This document shows, in pieces, positions 1-7,753 of a stretch of 16,613 bases of DNA. Positions within the stretch are counted from its first letter, which is position 1. Every line of letters begins with the position of its first letter. The DNA comes from Puniceicoccales bacterium. GTDB taxonomy: Bacteria; Verrucomicrobiota; Verrucomicrobiia; Opitutales; JAIRKQ01. Made by a program: the position numbers and the translations under genes. Under the pieces are notes generated by a model. It was not told the origin of the DNA, searched no databases, and saw nothing but the letters and a program-made list of their open reading frames with translations. The stretch lies in contig JAITRI010000037.1 in the NCBI GenBank assembly GCA_031288455.1, positions 1 through 16,613 of the forward strand, in the 5' to 3' direction.

Positions 1-1456
1 TTGAGAAGTGATTTTTCCAGAACTTCCCAAATCGCTCCTTGATGTCCCTCAAATAAAATGTCGTGTAGGGATACAGGTTCGCTGCCGTCAACTTTTCCAG
101 AAGATTTCTTTTTATCTCCAGGCTCTCCTTCGCGATGTCCATCAGCGACGATAGACGCGCAAAAAATTCCTCCTCCGTGGCGGACAAATATCCTATGCGC
201 GGCATATTTATCGTCACGACGCCGATGCTCCCGGTTAGCGGATTTGCGCCAAATAGTCCACCGCCGCGCTTTTCCAGCTGCGTATTGTCTATGCGCAGAC
301 GGCAGCACATGGAACGGGAATCATCAGGGTTCATGTCGGAATTTATGAAATTCGAAAAGTACGGAATGCCGTATTTCCCTGTCATTTTCCACAGCCCATT
401 CAAATTCTCATTGTCCCAATCGAAGTCCTTCGTCAGGTTTATGGTCGGGATCGGAAATGTCATGATTCTCCCGCGGGCATCCCCTTCGGTCATGACCTCG
501 AACAGCGCGCGATTGAACACGTCCATTTCTCTCTGAAATTCCGCGTATTTCTCCCTTTGGAATTCGCCACCCAGCATGACCGGCTCATTGGCGAAATGTT
601 TCGGGCAGAACAGATCGAGTGTTATGTTTGTGAATGGAGTCTGAAATCCGACGCGCGTGGAAACGTTGATGTTGAATATAAATTCCTGCAGCGCCTGTTT
701 CACCTGCGCAAATGACAGATTGTCGCGGCGGATAAACGGTGCCAGTAGCGTGTCAAAGTTCGAGAATGCTTGCGCTCCGGCGGCTTCCCCCTGCAGCGTG
801 TAGAAAAAATTGACCACCTGGCCCAGTGCCGCGCGGAAGTGTTTGGGCGGCTTGGCTTCCGTTTTCCCGGAAACACCGCAAAACCCGTCCTTCAGCAGAG
901 AAGCAAGATCCCATCCGACGCAGTAGACGGACAGCTGATTGAGATCATGAATGTGGAAATCTCCGGATTCGTGGGCATTCTTTATGTGAGACGGGTAGAC
1001 GCTATTCAGCCAATAGGTCTGACTCAGTGCGCCGGAGAGGTAGTGGTTAAGCCCCTGCAGCGAATAGCACATGTTGCTATTTTCGCGCACCTCCCAGTCG
1101 ACGCGCGAAATGTATTGATTTACGCGATCGATTTCGGCGTTCACGGCGGATGTGGCAGCGCGCGTGCGCCTATCGCGCGCAAGAATGAAAGTTTTTGCGG
1201 TATCACTGTAGGGCGACGCCAACAGCGTCTGCTCTATGAAATGTTCGATGCGCTCGATGCTGTGCGAGCCATCTTCGGCGCTCCAGACCTTCGCAATTAT
1301 TTCGCGGGACAAGTCCCACGCGGTTTTTTCGCCGTATTCTCCGGTGGTCCGCCCGGCATCCGCTATTACCTGAAAAATTTGTCCGTGCAAAACCGCATCC
1401 GCTGCGATTTCGCCGACCTCACTCTGTGCTATCTGCTGTGATGGATTTGTTCCCAT
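1..1456 (-). CDS. nrdD: Anaerobic (class III) ribonucleoside-triphosphate reductase NrdD, 3' end outside window
   Basis: This gene reduces ribonucleotides to deoxyribonucleotides under anoxia, using a glycyl radical installed by the activase NrdG. The first 485 residues are present; families are usually about 700 residues, so the glycyl-radical C-terminus lies beyond the left edge. Visible class III signatures are NSNMCYSLQGL (127-137), HIHDLNQLSVYCVGWDL (168-184; C179 fits the thiyl-radical cysteine), GEAAGAQAFSNFDT (223-236), RSMCCRL (381-387) and GSIGVVTINMPRIGY (409-423). Residues about 37-100 resemble the back half of an ATP cone, but the N-terminal nucleotide-binding half is not recognisable. 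ATG at 1456-1454 is chosen because an in-frame TAA lies seven codons upstream and no other start is available; GGAAG sits about 9 nt upstream. The family call is firm. NrdG would be expected to the left but cannot be seen. Confidence 0.93.
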   Translation of the reverse strand, partial: MGTNPSQQIAQSEVGEIAADAVLHGQIFQVIADAGRTTGEYGEKTAWDLSREIIAKVWSAEDGSHSIERIEHFIEQTLLASPYSDTAKTFILARDRRTRAATSAVNAEIDRVNQYISRVDWEVRENSNMCYSLQGLNHYLSGALSQTYWLNSVYPSHIKNAHESGDFHIHDLNQLSVYCVGWDLASLLKDGFCGVSGKTEAKPPKHFRAALGQVVNFFYTLQGEAAGAQAFSNFDTLLAPFIRRDNLSFAQVKQALQEFIFNINVSTRVGFQTPFTNITLDLFCPKHFANEPVMLGGEFQREKYAEFQREMDVFNRALFEVMTEGDARGRIMTFPIPTINLTKDFDWDNENLNGLWKMTGKYGIPYFSNFINSDMNPDDSRSMCCRLRIDNTQLEKRGGGLFGANPLTGSIGVVTINMPRIGYLSATEEEFFARLSSLMDIAKESLEIKRNLLEKLTAANLYPYTTFYLRDIKERFGKFWKNHFS

Positions 1457-1473
1457 GGAAAGTCTTCCGTTGA

Positions 1474-1479
1474 ATTATA
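1474..1479 (-). promoter_or_regulatory. Candidate -10 element of the nrdD promoter
   Basis: On the minus strand this reads TATAAT, a perfect -10 hexamer, 18 nt before the nrdD ATG. Transcription would begin near 1467, giving a leader of about 11 nt that still holds the GGAAG motif. No good -35 is visible at 16-18 bp. The expected -35 position falls inside the proximal NrdR-like box, which fits a promoter blocked by a bound repressor. This is inferred from sequence only. Confidence 0.5.
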
Positions 1480-1491
1480 AAATACAAAAAG

Positions 1492-1507
1492 ATACTACAT
1501 ATAGTAT
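1492..1507. promoter_or_regulatory. NrdR box 1 (proximal to nrdD)
   Basis: The core CTACATATAG (1495-1504) fits the published NrdR-box consensus acaCwAtATaTwGtgt at nearly every strongly conserved position. NrdR is the ATP-cone-containing repressor of ribonucleotide reductase genes. This box lies about 36 bp before the nrdD start and overlaps the expected -35 position. The 12 bp at 1494-1505 are the exact reverse complement of 1525-1536 in box 2. Confidence 0.8.
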
Positions 1508-1522
1508 GCAGAATCGATTTTG

Positions 1523-1538
1523 GCACTATATGTAGTGA
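1523..1538. promoter_or_regulatory. NrdR box 2 (distal)
   Basis: The core CTATATGTAG (1526-1535) matches the NrdR consensus. Its start is exactly 31 bp from the start of the box 1 core, about three helical turns, which is the usual spacing of paired NrdR boxes. Sequence and spacing together make this a strong operator prediction. Confidence 0.8.
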
Positions 1539-1766
1539 TTCCCGTTTGTCAGCAAATTTTTTTAAAAATTTTTCAGCGTCGAAAAAACTTGTCAGCGTCA
1601 CACAAATTCTCCCTCTTCTCCAGAGAAAATTTTTCCCAGTTCCACTGCCGAGAAATTATGAATTTCCATGGCCCACCGGTGGCAATGGCGGTCATAATTT
1701 TCCACCGTGGGACATCTCTCCATTCGCCGTGAGCGATGCATCCGCGCATTCTTCTTTAATGCCTCA

Positions 1767-1832
1767 GGCGGGCAGGGGCACAGCCCCTGCACCCGCCGCA
1801 TCCGCGAAGCGGATGCGGACCGCTCCCGCGGG
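1767..1832. repeat. Cluster of GC-rich palindromes (REP-like)
   Basis: Hairpin 1 pairs GGCGGG+CAGGGGC (1767-1779) with GCCCCTG+CCCGCC (1783-1797), with an ACA loop and a 2-nt bulge. Hairpin 2 is a perfect 10-bp stem: CCGCATCCGC (1796-1805), loop GAA, GCGGATGCGG (1809-1818). A third palindrome, CCCGCGGG, occupies 1825-1832. The two large hairpins share CC at 1796-1797, so they compete or stack. No T-run follows on either strand, so this is not a canonical terminator. It could be an extragenic palindrome, an mRNA 3'-end stabiliser for the bamA operon, or the remnant of a mobile palindromic element. I found no second copy in the window. Confidence 0.6.
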
Positions 1833-1904
1833 CATGGCTGAAATCTCCGGGAAAAGAAAGCTAAAGATAAAATCGTCGGAAATCATAAAGACAACACCAC
1901 CGGA

Positions 1905-1935
1905 AAAGTTAAAAAACACGGCCGCAGTGGCACTG
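1905..1935 (-). terminator. Possible terminator of the rplY-bamA operon
   Basis: Read on the minus strand, about 60 nt after the bamA stop, a short GC-rich dyad (CACTGCGGCCGTG, imperfect) is followed at once by TTTTTT and then TTTT after a few bases. The stem is weak, so this is only a candidate. Confidence 0.25.
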
Positions 1936-1990
1936 TTCCAAATCTGGAGAAAAGAGATGGAAGTGCGCCGAAGCTCTGGGAGTTCCGTGC

Positions 1991-4381
1991 CTAGAACGCG
2001 ACGCCGAATGAATAGTTGAACTGCATACCGTGTTTAATGCTGCGATCGGCGTGCAGCGGAAATCCAAAGTCGAGGCGCAGCGGCATGCCCATTATGGAAA
2101 TTTTCAGGCCAAATCCGGCGTCGGAACAGTGGCGCCGCAGTGAAAAATTCCACTTTGCGTCGTTCACGAATCCCGCTTCGGCGAACAGATAAAATCTCAC
2201 CGGATCAAATATTCTGATGGAATACTCGACGGCGCAGTAGCCGAACGTGTCACCGCCGACGCATGTCTGTTTCACAGGCGCATTTCCCTGCACGAGCACG
2301 AGTGTCCGTGGCCCCTCCTTCGGCCCGATGTCGTGATCCTTAAATCCCTTCATGAAATTGGATCCGCCCAGATAGAATCTGTCAAAAAATGGAGTTTCAT
2401 CGCCGCCGTATGGAACTATCGTGCCAATTCTGCCGATTATGGAAAATACCTGTTCTCCGGCTTGGAATAGGCGCCAGTGTTTTATGGCAGACGCTGTGAA
2501 CTTTGCATATTTTGTGCTGCCGAAGAGTGGTCCGCCGGCCAACTCTGTGTCTACGCTGAACTTTGAGCCGCTCGTCGGATAGATGAAATTGTCGCGCGTG
2601 TCTCGTTCCAGGGAAAACGTCAGTTTGGAAATTGTGTTGTGCCCCTTCTCTTTTAAAAAGCGCGCCGGAGCATCACTCGCGATGTCATAAATCCTGACAT
2701 TTTCCAGACTGTAGGACAACTTTCCGTCCCAATTGTCGAAAATGTGTTTCCTCATGTACAAATCTCCGCCGAAACGATCTTCGCTGTAGCGCGCGCCGGA
2801 GCGCAATTTGGAGTGCCTGTTAAAATTCGTCGCGTGGAAGAATAGATCCGTCCCTATCGCCAATTCGCGATCATACCACCAGGGCTCTTCGAAATTGATA
2901 TCGGCAAACAGACTGCGCTTGCCCGCCTGGAATCGCGTCCGGAATTTCTGGCCGCCACCCTGCAGCTTTCTGTTGCTGCTGCTCAGATCAAAATTTCTCT
3001 GCGTGAATTCAACGAATCCGACGACTTCGCCTCCCGTGCTGATGCCGCCGCCCAATCCAGCTTTTCCCGTGCGCGCCTCTTCGATGTCAACGCGCAAAAT
3101 TTTTCTCTCCGGGACCTTTGTGTCAACGGGAGCAACGTCAACCGATGAAAAATATCCGGTATTCATCAGCCGTGCGCGACTATTTTTCATGCGCGTGATG
3201 TCGAACGGGTCTCCGGGAGCAAGTGACATTTCGCGCAAAATCACTTTATTTTTCGTCTTCGAATTGCCGCGAATTTCCACCTCACTAACGAAACACTTGC
3301 CGGTTTCTTCGACTGTGAACGCGACATCCATTTTCCCGGATATCACATTTGGCCTGCTGGTGGCACTGACCGATGTGCCGATGTAGCCGGCTTTTCCATA
3401 AAACTCCCGCAGGCGATCGCAGGCATTTTCGATCCCGTCCGGCGAGAACACGTCATCGGTATTTGTGGCGAGAATTTCTCGAATGGCATCGTCCGTGTGC
3501 AGATTATTTCCCTTCAGGTCAACGGCGCCAACGTAATATTTTTTCCCGAGCACAATGGGAATATTTATGTCGAGAACACTGCCACGGCGCACATATGTTA
3601 CGTTCTCACCGCTGACTTCGACATCCAAATAGCCGTGATTCATGAAGATGCGTTTCAGCGCATCAATGTCGGCCGTAAAATCGTTCGGCTTGTACAGCCC
3701 AGATTTTTTTATGAATGCTATGAGCGTCCATTTTTTCGTGCGCATGGCCTTCAGCAGCTCCGCCGCCTTGACATCTTCGTTGCCTGAAAATACTATGTTT
3801 CCGACGTGAAATTTATCACCTTCGCTGATCCTAAAAATGACATTGACCGAGTTGCTCTCCGCCTGCTTTGTGACATCGTATGACACTTCCGCGTAGGGAT
3901 ATCCCTTGTCATTGTAGAACGATTTCAACGCTTCCGCATCCGATTTCAGCGTACTTCGCGACAGAGTTGTCCCTTCATTTGTCGATATTTTTTTCACCAA
4001 TGCCGCACGCTTGAAATTTTCATTGCCAATGAATTCGACGGATGTAACTTTTGCGCGCGGCGTAAGCGAAAATGTCACTTTGTAGTCGCTGGTTCCGCGC
4101 ACCTCGTCTACCCTAAGGGCGACGTATTCAAATAGTCCGCTCGCATACAGCGCCTTTATGGACGAATCCGCCAGGAACGGGGAAAACTTTTTCCCCTCCT
4201 CCAATTGCACGCGCGACTTCACCGCTTCGTGGCTGACGCCGATGCTGTCATCGTCATAGTCATACTCTATGAGCCTGATGACTCCAGAATTTCCGGATGA
4301 TTCATCATCGCCATCGGCCGACGCGCTAGCGCAAAACGCCAGGCAAAGAATAAAAGCAAAAAATAGTGTCACTTTCCGCAT
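1991..4381 (-). CDS. bamA: Outer-membrane protein assembly factor BamA (Omp85 family)
   Basis: BamA is the essential outer-membrane core of the BAM complex, which inserts beta-barrel proteins. The 796-residue product has a classic signal peptide (MRKVTLFFAFILCLAFCASASA, cleavage near 22), five POTRA repeats (roughly 34-110, 111-188, 190-280, 283-360, 363-437) and a 16-strand-type barrel from about 440. It ends in QFNYSFGVAF, a beta-signal with terminal Phe. Length is normal. An upstream in-frame TTG at 4402 exists, but ATG at 4381 is preferred: AGGA lies about 9 nt before it and the signal peptide then begins correctly. The gene starts 11 nt after dnaB. In the conserved VRGF motif of barrel loop L6 the arginine is lysine (FMKGF, K679). 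The family call is secure. Confidence 0.95.
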   Translation of the reverse strand: MRKVTLFFAFILCLAFCASASADGDDESSGNSGVIRLIEYDYDDDSIGVSHEAVKSRVQLEEGKKFSPFLADSSIKALYASGLFEYVALRVDEVRGTSDYKVTFSLTPRAKVTSVEFIGNENFKRAALVKKISTNEGTTLSRSTLKSDAEALKSFYNDKGYPYAEVSYDVTKQAESNSVNVIFRISEGDKFHVGNIVFSGNEDVKAAELLKAMRTKKWTLIAFIKKSGLYKPNDFTADIDALKRIFMNHGYLDVEVSGENVTYVRRGSVLDINIPIVLGKKYYVGAVDLKGNNLHTDDAIREILATNTDDVFSPDGIENACDRLREFYGKAGYIGTSVSATSRPNVISGKMDVAFTVEETGKCFVSEVEIRGNSKTKNKVILREMSLAPGDPFDITRMKNSRARLMNTGYFSSVDVAPVDTKVPERKILRVDIEEARTGKAGLGGGISTGGEVVGFVEFTQRNFDLSSSNRKLQGGGQKFRTRFQAGKRSLFADINFEEPWWYDRELAIGTDLFFHATNFNRHSKLRSGARYSEDRFGGDLYMRKHIFDNWDGKLSYSLENVRIYDIASDAPARFLKEKGHNTISKLTFSLERDTRDNFIYPTSGSKFSVDTELAGGPLFGSTKYAKFTASAIKHWRLFQAGEQVFSIIGRIGTIVPYGGDETPFFDRFYLGGSNFMKGFKDHDIGPKEGPRTLVLVQGNAPVKQTCVGGDTFGYCAVEYSIRIFDPVRFYLFAEAGFVNDAKWNFSLRRHCSDAGFGLKISIMGMPLRLDFGFPLHADRSIKHGMQFNYSFGVAF

Positions 4382-4392
4382 TGCAAATATCC

Positions 4393-5844
4393 TCAGTCGC
4401 AAACTTTCTCGTCGATGTAATTTTCAAATCTCGTCAAACTTCGCACAAAAGCCAACGGGACAACACCTATAGGTCCATTCCGGTGCTTTGCAATCACTAA
4501 ATCGCGAATTACGGTGTCACAATTGAACTCATCGTCTTCCTCTTTGTCCCTGTCATCGTCTTTACTTTTGCCACCCACCTGCGCCTGTTTTGCCAAAATT
4601 AGCACCACATCCGCGTCCTGTTCGATGGCTCCCGATTCCCTCAAATCCGACAGCCGCGGCTTGCGTCGCTCCTTTTCGGAATCCCTATTCAATTGACTCA
4701 GCACGATCACCGGCACCTTAATTTCCTTTGCCATCGCCTTCACTCCCCGTGAAATTTCCGCTATCTGCTGTTCCCTCGGGATTCTGTTATCGCCGCCTAT
4801 CAGCTGCAAATAGTCGATCACTATCAGTCCAATTTTTTCGCGATTGCATATTCTGCGCGCTTTGGCGCGCATTTCCAAAATCGTCAAATTCGTCGACTCG
4901 TCGATCCAGAGCATGGAATCCTTCAGCTCCCTCGCAACATTCGACAGCGCCTCACTGGCGCGTTTCGGAATGAATCCGTCGTGCAACTTCGTCATGTTGA
5001 CGCCCGCGCGGCCGCAGAGCATGCGCATGGCAAGTTGCTCGGAACTCATCTCGAGGCTGAAAAATAGTACGCCCGCCGGCTCACGTCCCTGCTTCGGCAA
5101 AATCACATTCTCTGCGATGTTCAGCGCAAGACTTGTTTTCCCCATGGACGGTCGCGCAGCGATGACTATCATTTCGCTGTGCCTAAATCCGAACGTCACG
5201 CGGTCCAAGTCAGCAAATCCCGATGCCAGTCCAGTCAATTCCCCGCGATGATTCAGCATCAATTGAATGGTGTTTATGGCGGCATCGATGGATTTTTTCA
5301 CGGGCACAGCGCAATCGATCACGCGATCGGCACTGATGGAAAAAATTTCATTCTCCGCCTTCTCCATAAAATCATCGAGATCTCCGCAGTCGTCGTACGC
5401 CCTCTCGATGTTCGCGATGGATGCCGCAATGACGCGCCGCACCAACTCCAGATCCCGAACGCGTTTTATGTAATGTGTCACGTGCGCCGGCGTGTCGATC
5501 CTGTCGCATATTCTGCCGATGAAGTCCACGCCACCAATGGCCTCCAGTTTCCCAGCCGACTCCAATCTATCGGCCAAAAATATTTCATCCACCGGCTTTC
5601 CGGCATTGCATATGTCGACCATTGTCTCCCACAGCAGACGGTGCGCCGGCAAATAAAATGATGCGGCGCTTATTTTATTCTGCAGACACAGCGCAATGCT
5701 GTCCTGTCCGCCCTCCATTATGCAGCACGCCAGCAGAGCCTGTTCAAAGTCAACATTGTGCGGCTGTGGACGCACAATCTGCACACCAGCTGCGGCATTT
5801 GAAGCCGCTGACGTCCGCGTTTTTCTGTCAAAATTCTGCACCAT
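4393..5844 (-). CDS. dnaB: Replicative DNA helicase DnaB
   Basis: DnaB is the hexameric helicase that unwinds DNA at the replication fork and binds primase. The 483-residue product has the N-terminal DnaB domain (about 30-135), a linker, and a RecA-like motor. In the motor are the Walker A motif ARPSMGKTS (230-238), the catalytic glutamate in FFSLEMS (E265), the Walker B motif IVIDYLQ (341-347), SQLNRD (383-388) and AKHRNGPIG (452-460), which carries the arginine-finger region. No intein is present. Residues about 424-440 form a highly charged Lys/Asp/Glu insertion just before the last conserved strand. ATG at 5844 has GGGA a few bases upstream. It lies 43 nt after rplI and 11 nt before bamA, so all are probably co-transcribed. 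Confidence 0.96.
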   Translation of the reverse strand: MVQNFDRKTRTSAASNAAAGVQIVRPQPHNVDFEQALLACCIMEGGQDSIALCLQNKISAASFYLPAHRLLWETMVDICNAGKPVDEIFLADRLESAGKLEAIGGVDFIGRICDRIDTPAHVTHYIKRVRDLELVRRVIAASIANIERAYDDCGDLDDFMEKAENEIFSISADRVIDCAVPVKKSIDAAINTIQLMLNHRGELTGLASGFADLDRVTFGFRHSEMIVIAARPSMGKTSLALNIAENVILPKQGREPAGVLFFSLEMSSEQLAMRMLCGRAGVNMTKLHDGFIPKRASEALSNVARELKDSMLWIDESTNLTILEMRAKARRICNREKIGLIVIDYLQLIGGDNRIPREQQIAEISRGVKAMAKEIKVPVIVLSQLNRDSEKERRKPRLSDLRESGAIEQDADVVLILAKQAQVGGKSKDDDRDKEEDDEFNCDTVIRDLVIAKHRNGPIGVVPLAFVRSLTRFENYIDEKVCD

Positions 5845-5887
5845 TGCATTTCCCTAGTGCACTTCAGTGGCACAGGCGCACTCCTTC

Positions 5888-6352
5888 CTATGCAATGGGG
5901 TTTTCCGAGACGATTTCAAGCGGCAAATCCATGGATATTGTCTGGTGTAGCTTTATGGAGATTTTGTGGCGCCCAATCTCTCTGATGGGAGCATTCAAAT
6001 GTATTTTTTTTCTGTCTATGACGATGCCGCTGCTCGCCAGATGATCACATATTTCCTTCGCCGTGACGGAGCCAAACATCTTGCCACTGTCCCCGGTTTT
6101 GACTGCTATCGCCAGCGACAGGCACGACAGTTGCTTTTCCAAATCGCGCGCCTCCTCCAAGTCATGCGCCTCGCGCATGGCTTTCGCCCTCTGCAGCGCT
6201 TCTATTTGCTTTCGATTGGCGCACGTTAGCGGCAGAGCGATGCCGTTTGGAAAAAGAAAATTGCGCGCATATCCGGACTTGACCCTGACGCGATCTCCCT
6301 CCGCTCCGAGAGTCCTGACAAATTTTAATAGAAGCACTTCAACTGTCGCCAT
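5888..6352 (-). CDS. rplI: 50S ribosomal protein L9
   Basis: L9 binds 23S rRNA near the L1 stalk and helps maintain reading frame. The 154-residue product has the typical N-terminal domain (VEVLLLKFVRTLGAEGDRVRVKSGYARNFLFPNGIA over 4-39, with the GYARNFLFP signature), a long connecting helix (about 45-80) and the C-terminal domain (about 82-150, with GKMFGSVT). Length matches the family. There is no clear Shine-Dalgarno sequence before the ATG. It lies 20 nt after ssb. Confidence 0.96.
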   Translation of the reverse strand: MATVEVLLLKFVRTLGAEGDRVRVKSGYARNFLFPNGIALPLTCANRKQIEALQRAKAMREAHDLEEARDLEKQLSCLSLAIAVKTGDSGKMFGSVTAKEICDHLASSGIVIDRKKIHLNAPIREIGRHKISIKLHQTISMDLPLEIVSENPIA

Positions 6353-6372
6353 AGTTCTAAAGTTTTCAATGA

Positions 6373-6864
6373 TTAAAACGGAACATTTTCATCCATCTGC
6401 ACGTCAATGTTCAGTGGCCTGGGAGCGCTCGATTTTTTGCTGCGCGACAGGTCCTCGACCAGTCCAGCCGGCGCCACCGCCTCCTGCTGCGCATCAGCCG
6501 CGCCAGCGAATTGTCCGGAAGTATCCTCATCGGACCGCGGGCCGATGAACTGAAATCCTTCCAGCACAACGCCCAATTTGCTTCTTTTTTCGCCGGATTG
6601 GTTCTCCCACTGATCCAATCTCAGTCGTCCTTCGACAAATATTTGTCGTCCCTTCGCGAAATATTTCGCTATTACTTCCGCCTGTTTACCAAATGCGTCG
6701 ACGTCAATGAATACCGTTTCCTCCCGTGCCGTTCCATCCGCCGCCTTCGACTGCCTGCTCGTTGCCACACTGAATTTACATATTGACATTCCGCCCTGTG
6801 TCACGCGCAATTCCGGATCCCGCGTGAGATTTCCCATAAGTAGCACTTTATTGAAGGAGCCCAT
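6373..6864 (-). CDS. ssb: Single-stranded DNA-binding protein
   Basis: SSB coats single-stranded DNA in replication, repair and recombination and recruits partner proteins through its C-terminal tip. The 163-residue product has the OB fold (about 1-112: FNKVLLMGNLTRDPELR at the start, GRQIFVEGRLRLDQW in the middle), then a disordered Ala/Gln/Ser linker, and ends in DVQMDENVPF, the acidic-hydrophobic tip typical of bacterial SSB. It lies between rpsF (9 nt) and rplI (20 nt), where many bacteria have rpsR or ssb-rpsR. Confidence 0.96.
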   Translation of the reverse strand: MGSFNKVLLMGNLTRDPELRVTQGGMSICKFSVATSRQSKAADGTAREETVFIDVDAFGKQAEVIAKYFAKGRQIFVEGRLRLDQWENQSGEKRSKLGVVLEGFQFIGPRSDEDTSGQFAGAADAQQEAVAPAGLVEDLSRSKKSSAPRPLNIDVQMDENVPF

Positions 6865-6873
6865 AGTACAATT

Positions 6874-7170
6874 TTATCCCGCAGTTTCTATTAATATCCT
6901 GTTTATGACCTTGTCCAGCTTAAGTTTTGCCTTTATGTCACTCGCCAAATTCGACTTTCCATTCAGTAAGATCTGCAAATACGTCCCGCTGCTGAAATTT
7001 TTATCGGTGGTGCGTGCAAAATCCATCCTGCCAAGATTATTGATCGCTTCAATTTTGCCGCCGAGCGCGACTATCGTCTCCGACAGTCTCCCGGCGATTG
7101 ATTCGACGGAGTCCGCACATCCGCGCATGTCCAACAGGAAACTCGCCGTATACTTTCTCTCGTCGCTCAT
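6874..7170 (-). CDS. rpsF: 30S ribosomal protein S6
   Basis: S6 is a small-subunit protein that binds the 16S rRNA central domain, normally with S18. The 98-residue product has the usual length and the ferredoxin-like S6 pattern: the opening strand KYTASFLLDMRG (6-17), GGKIEAINNLGRMDFAR (37-53) and YLQILLNGKSN (64-74), with the C-terminal pattern LDKVINRILIE. The match is moderately diverged, but gene order supports it. The ATG overlaps the pth stop as ATGA, so the two are probably translationally coupled. The S18 gene rpsR is not next to it. Confidence 0.88.
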   Translation of the reverse strand: MSDERKYTASFLLDMRGCADSVESIAGRLSETIVALGGKIEAINNLGRMDFARTTDKNFSSGTYLQILLNGKSNLASDIKAKLKLDKVINRILIETAG

Positions 7171-7739
7171 AATACTTTCTTTCGATTTGCCAGATTCATG
7201 GCGTGTTCCGCGCCTTTGTCAAGCAGTAGCTGCAAATATTCCAAAATTTCAGGAATTTTAGAGTTAAGGAGAGACAATTCATCGGCGGAAAATTTACTCA
7301 GCACGTGGTCCACAAGGTCCATCCGACGATCCGGTTTTCCGCCGACACCTATTCTGTAGCGGGCGAAACCGCCTCCGATTTTCGCCAAAATGTCGGCGAC
7401 TCCGTTGTGGCCACCAGTTCCCTCCCTGTCATTGATTCTGAAATCGCCGACGGGAAACGCTATGTCGTCGTAGATGACCACTAGGCGCTCCGTCGGAATG
7501 CGGTAGTATCGCGACAGAAACGCAACGGCGGTTCCGCTTTCATTCATGAACGTCGTCGGTTTAGCCAGAATTACTCCGTCTGGACATTTTGCCAACTGTG
7601 CGCAGTGCCGCCTATCCGTCTCCCAGCGTAACCCATTTTTCGCCGCCAGTGCATCCACTATGTAAAATCCAACGCTGTGACGCGTGGACTCATACTCCTT
7701 TCCGGGATTCCCAAGGCCGACTACCAAACAGCGCGCCAT
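7167..7739 (-). CDS. pth: Peptidyl-tRNA hydrolase
   Basis: Pth cleaves the ester bond of peptidyl-tRNAs that drop off the ribosome, recycling tRNA. The 190-residue product, of normal length, carries all the active-site motifs: GLGNPGKEYESTRHSVGF (9-26, with the catalytic His in TRHSVG), PTTFMNESG (with the conserved Asn), VIYDDIAFP (with the catalytic-support Asp) and GTGGHNGV. It begins 14 nt after rplY and overlaps rpsF by 4 nt. Confidence 0.96.
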   Translation of the reverse strand: MARCLVVGLGNPGKEYESTRHSVGFYIVDALAAKNGLRWETDRRHCAQLAKCPDGVILAKPTTFMNESGTAVAFLSRYYRIPTERLVVIYDDIAFPVGDFRINDREGTGGHNGVADILAKIGGGFARYRIGVGGKPDRRMDLVDHVLSKFSADELSLLNSKIPEILEYLQLLLDKGAEHAMNLANRKKVL

Positions 7740-7753
7740 CCTGTGAATTGCGC

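Larger units (their letters stand above)
1457..1990. other. Intergenic region between nrdD and bamA
   Basis: These 534 bp hold the nrdD control region (1474-1538), an AT-rich inverted repeat (1554-1571: AAATTTTT-TT-AAAAATTT) just upstream of the NrdR boxes, a GC-rich hairpin cluster (1767-1832) and a possible bamA terminator near 1905-1935. Open frames occur on both strands (for example 1546-2019 plus and 1598-1801 minus), but none has a recognisable domain or ribosome-binding site. I consider the region non-coding. Confidence 0.6.

Noticed and set aside
770..1441. 223-codon plus-strand frame
   Set aside because: It is antisense to nrdD, whose translation shows several class III reductase motifs; the plus-strand product has no recognisable domain.
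1546..2019. 157-codon plus-strand frame between nrdD and bamA
   Set aside because: It runs through the hairpin cluster and into the antisense of the bamA end, lacks a ribosome-binding site, and its translation is low-complexity.
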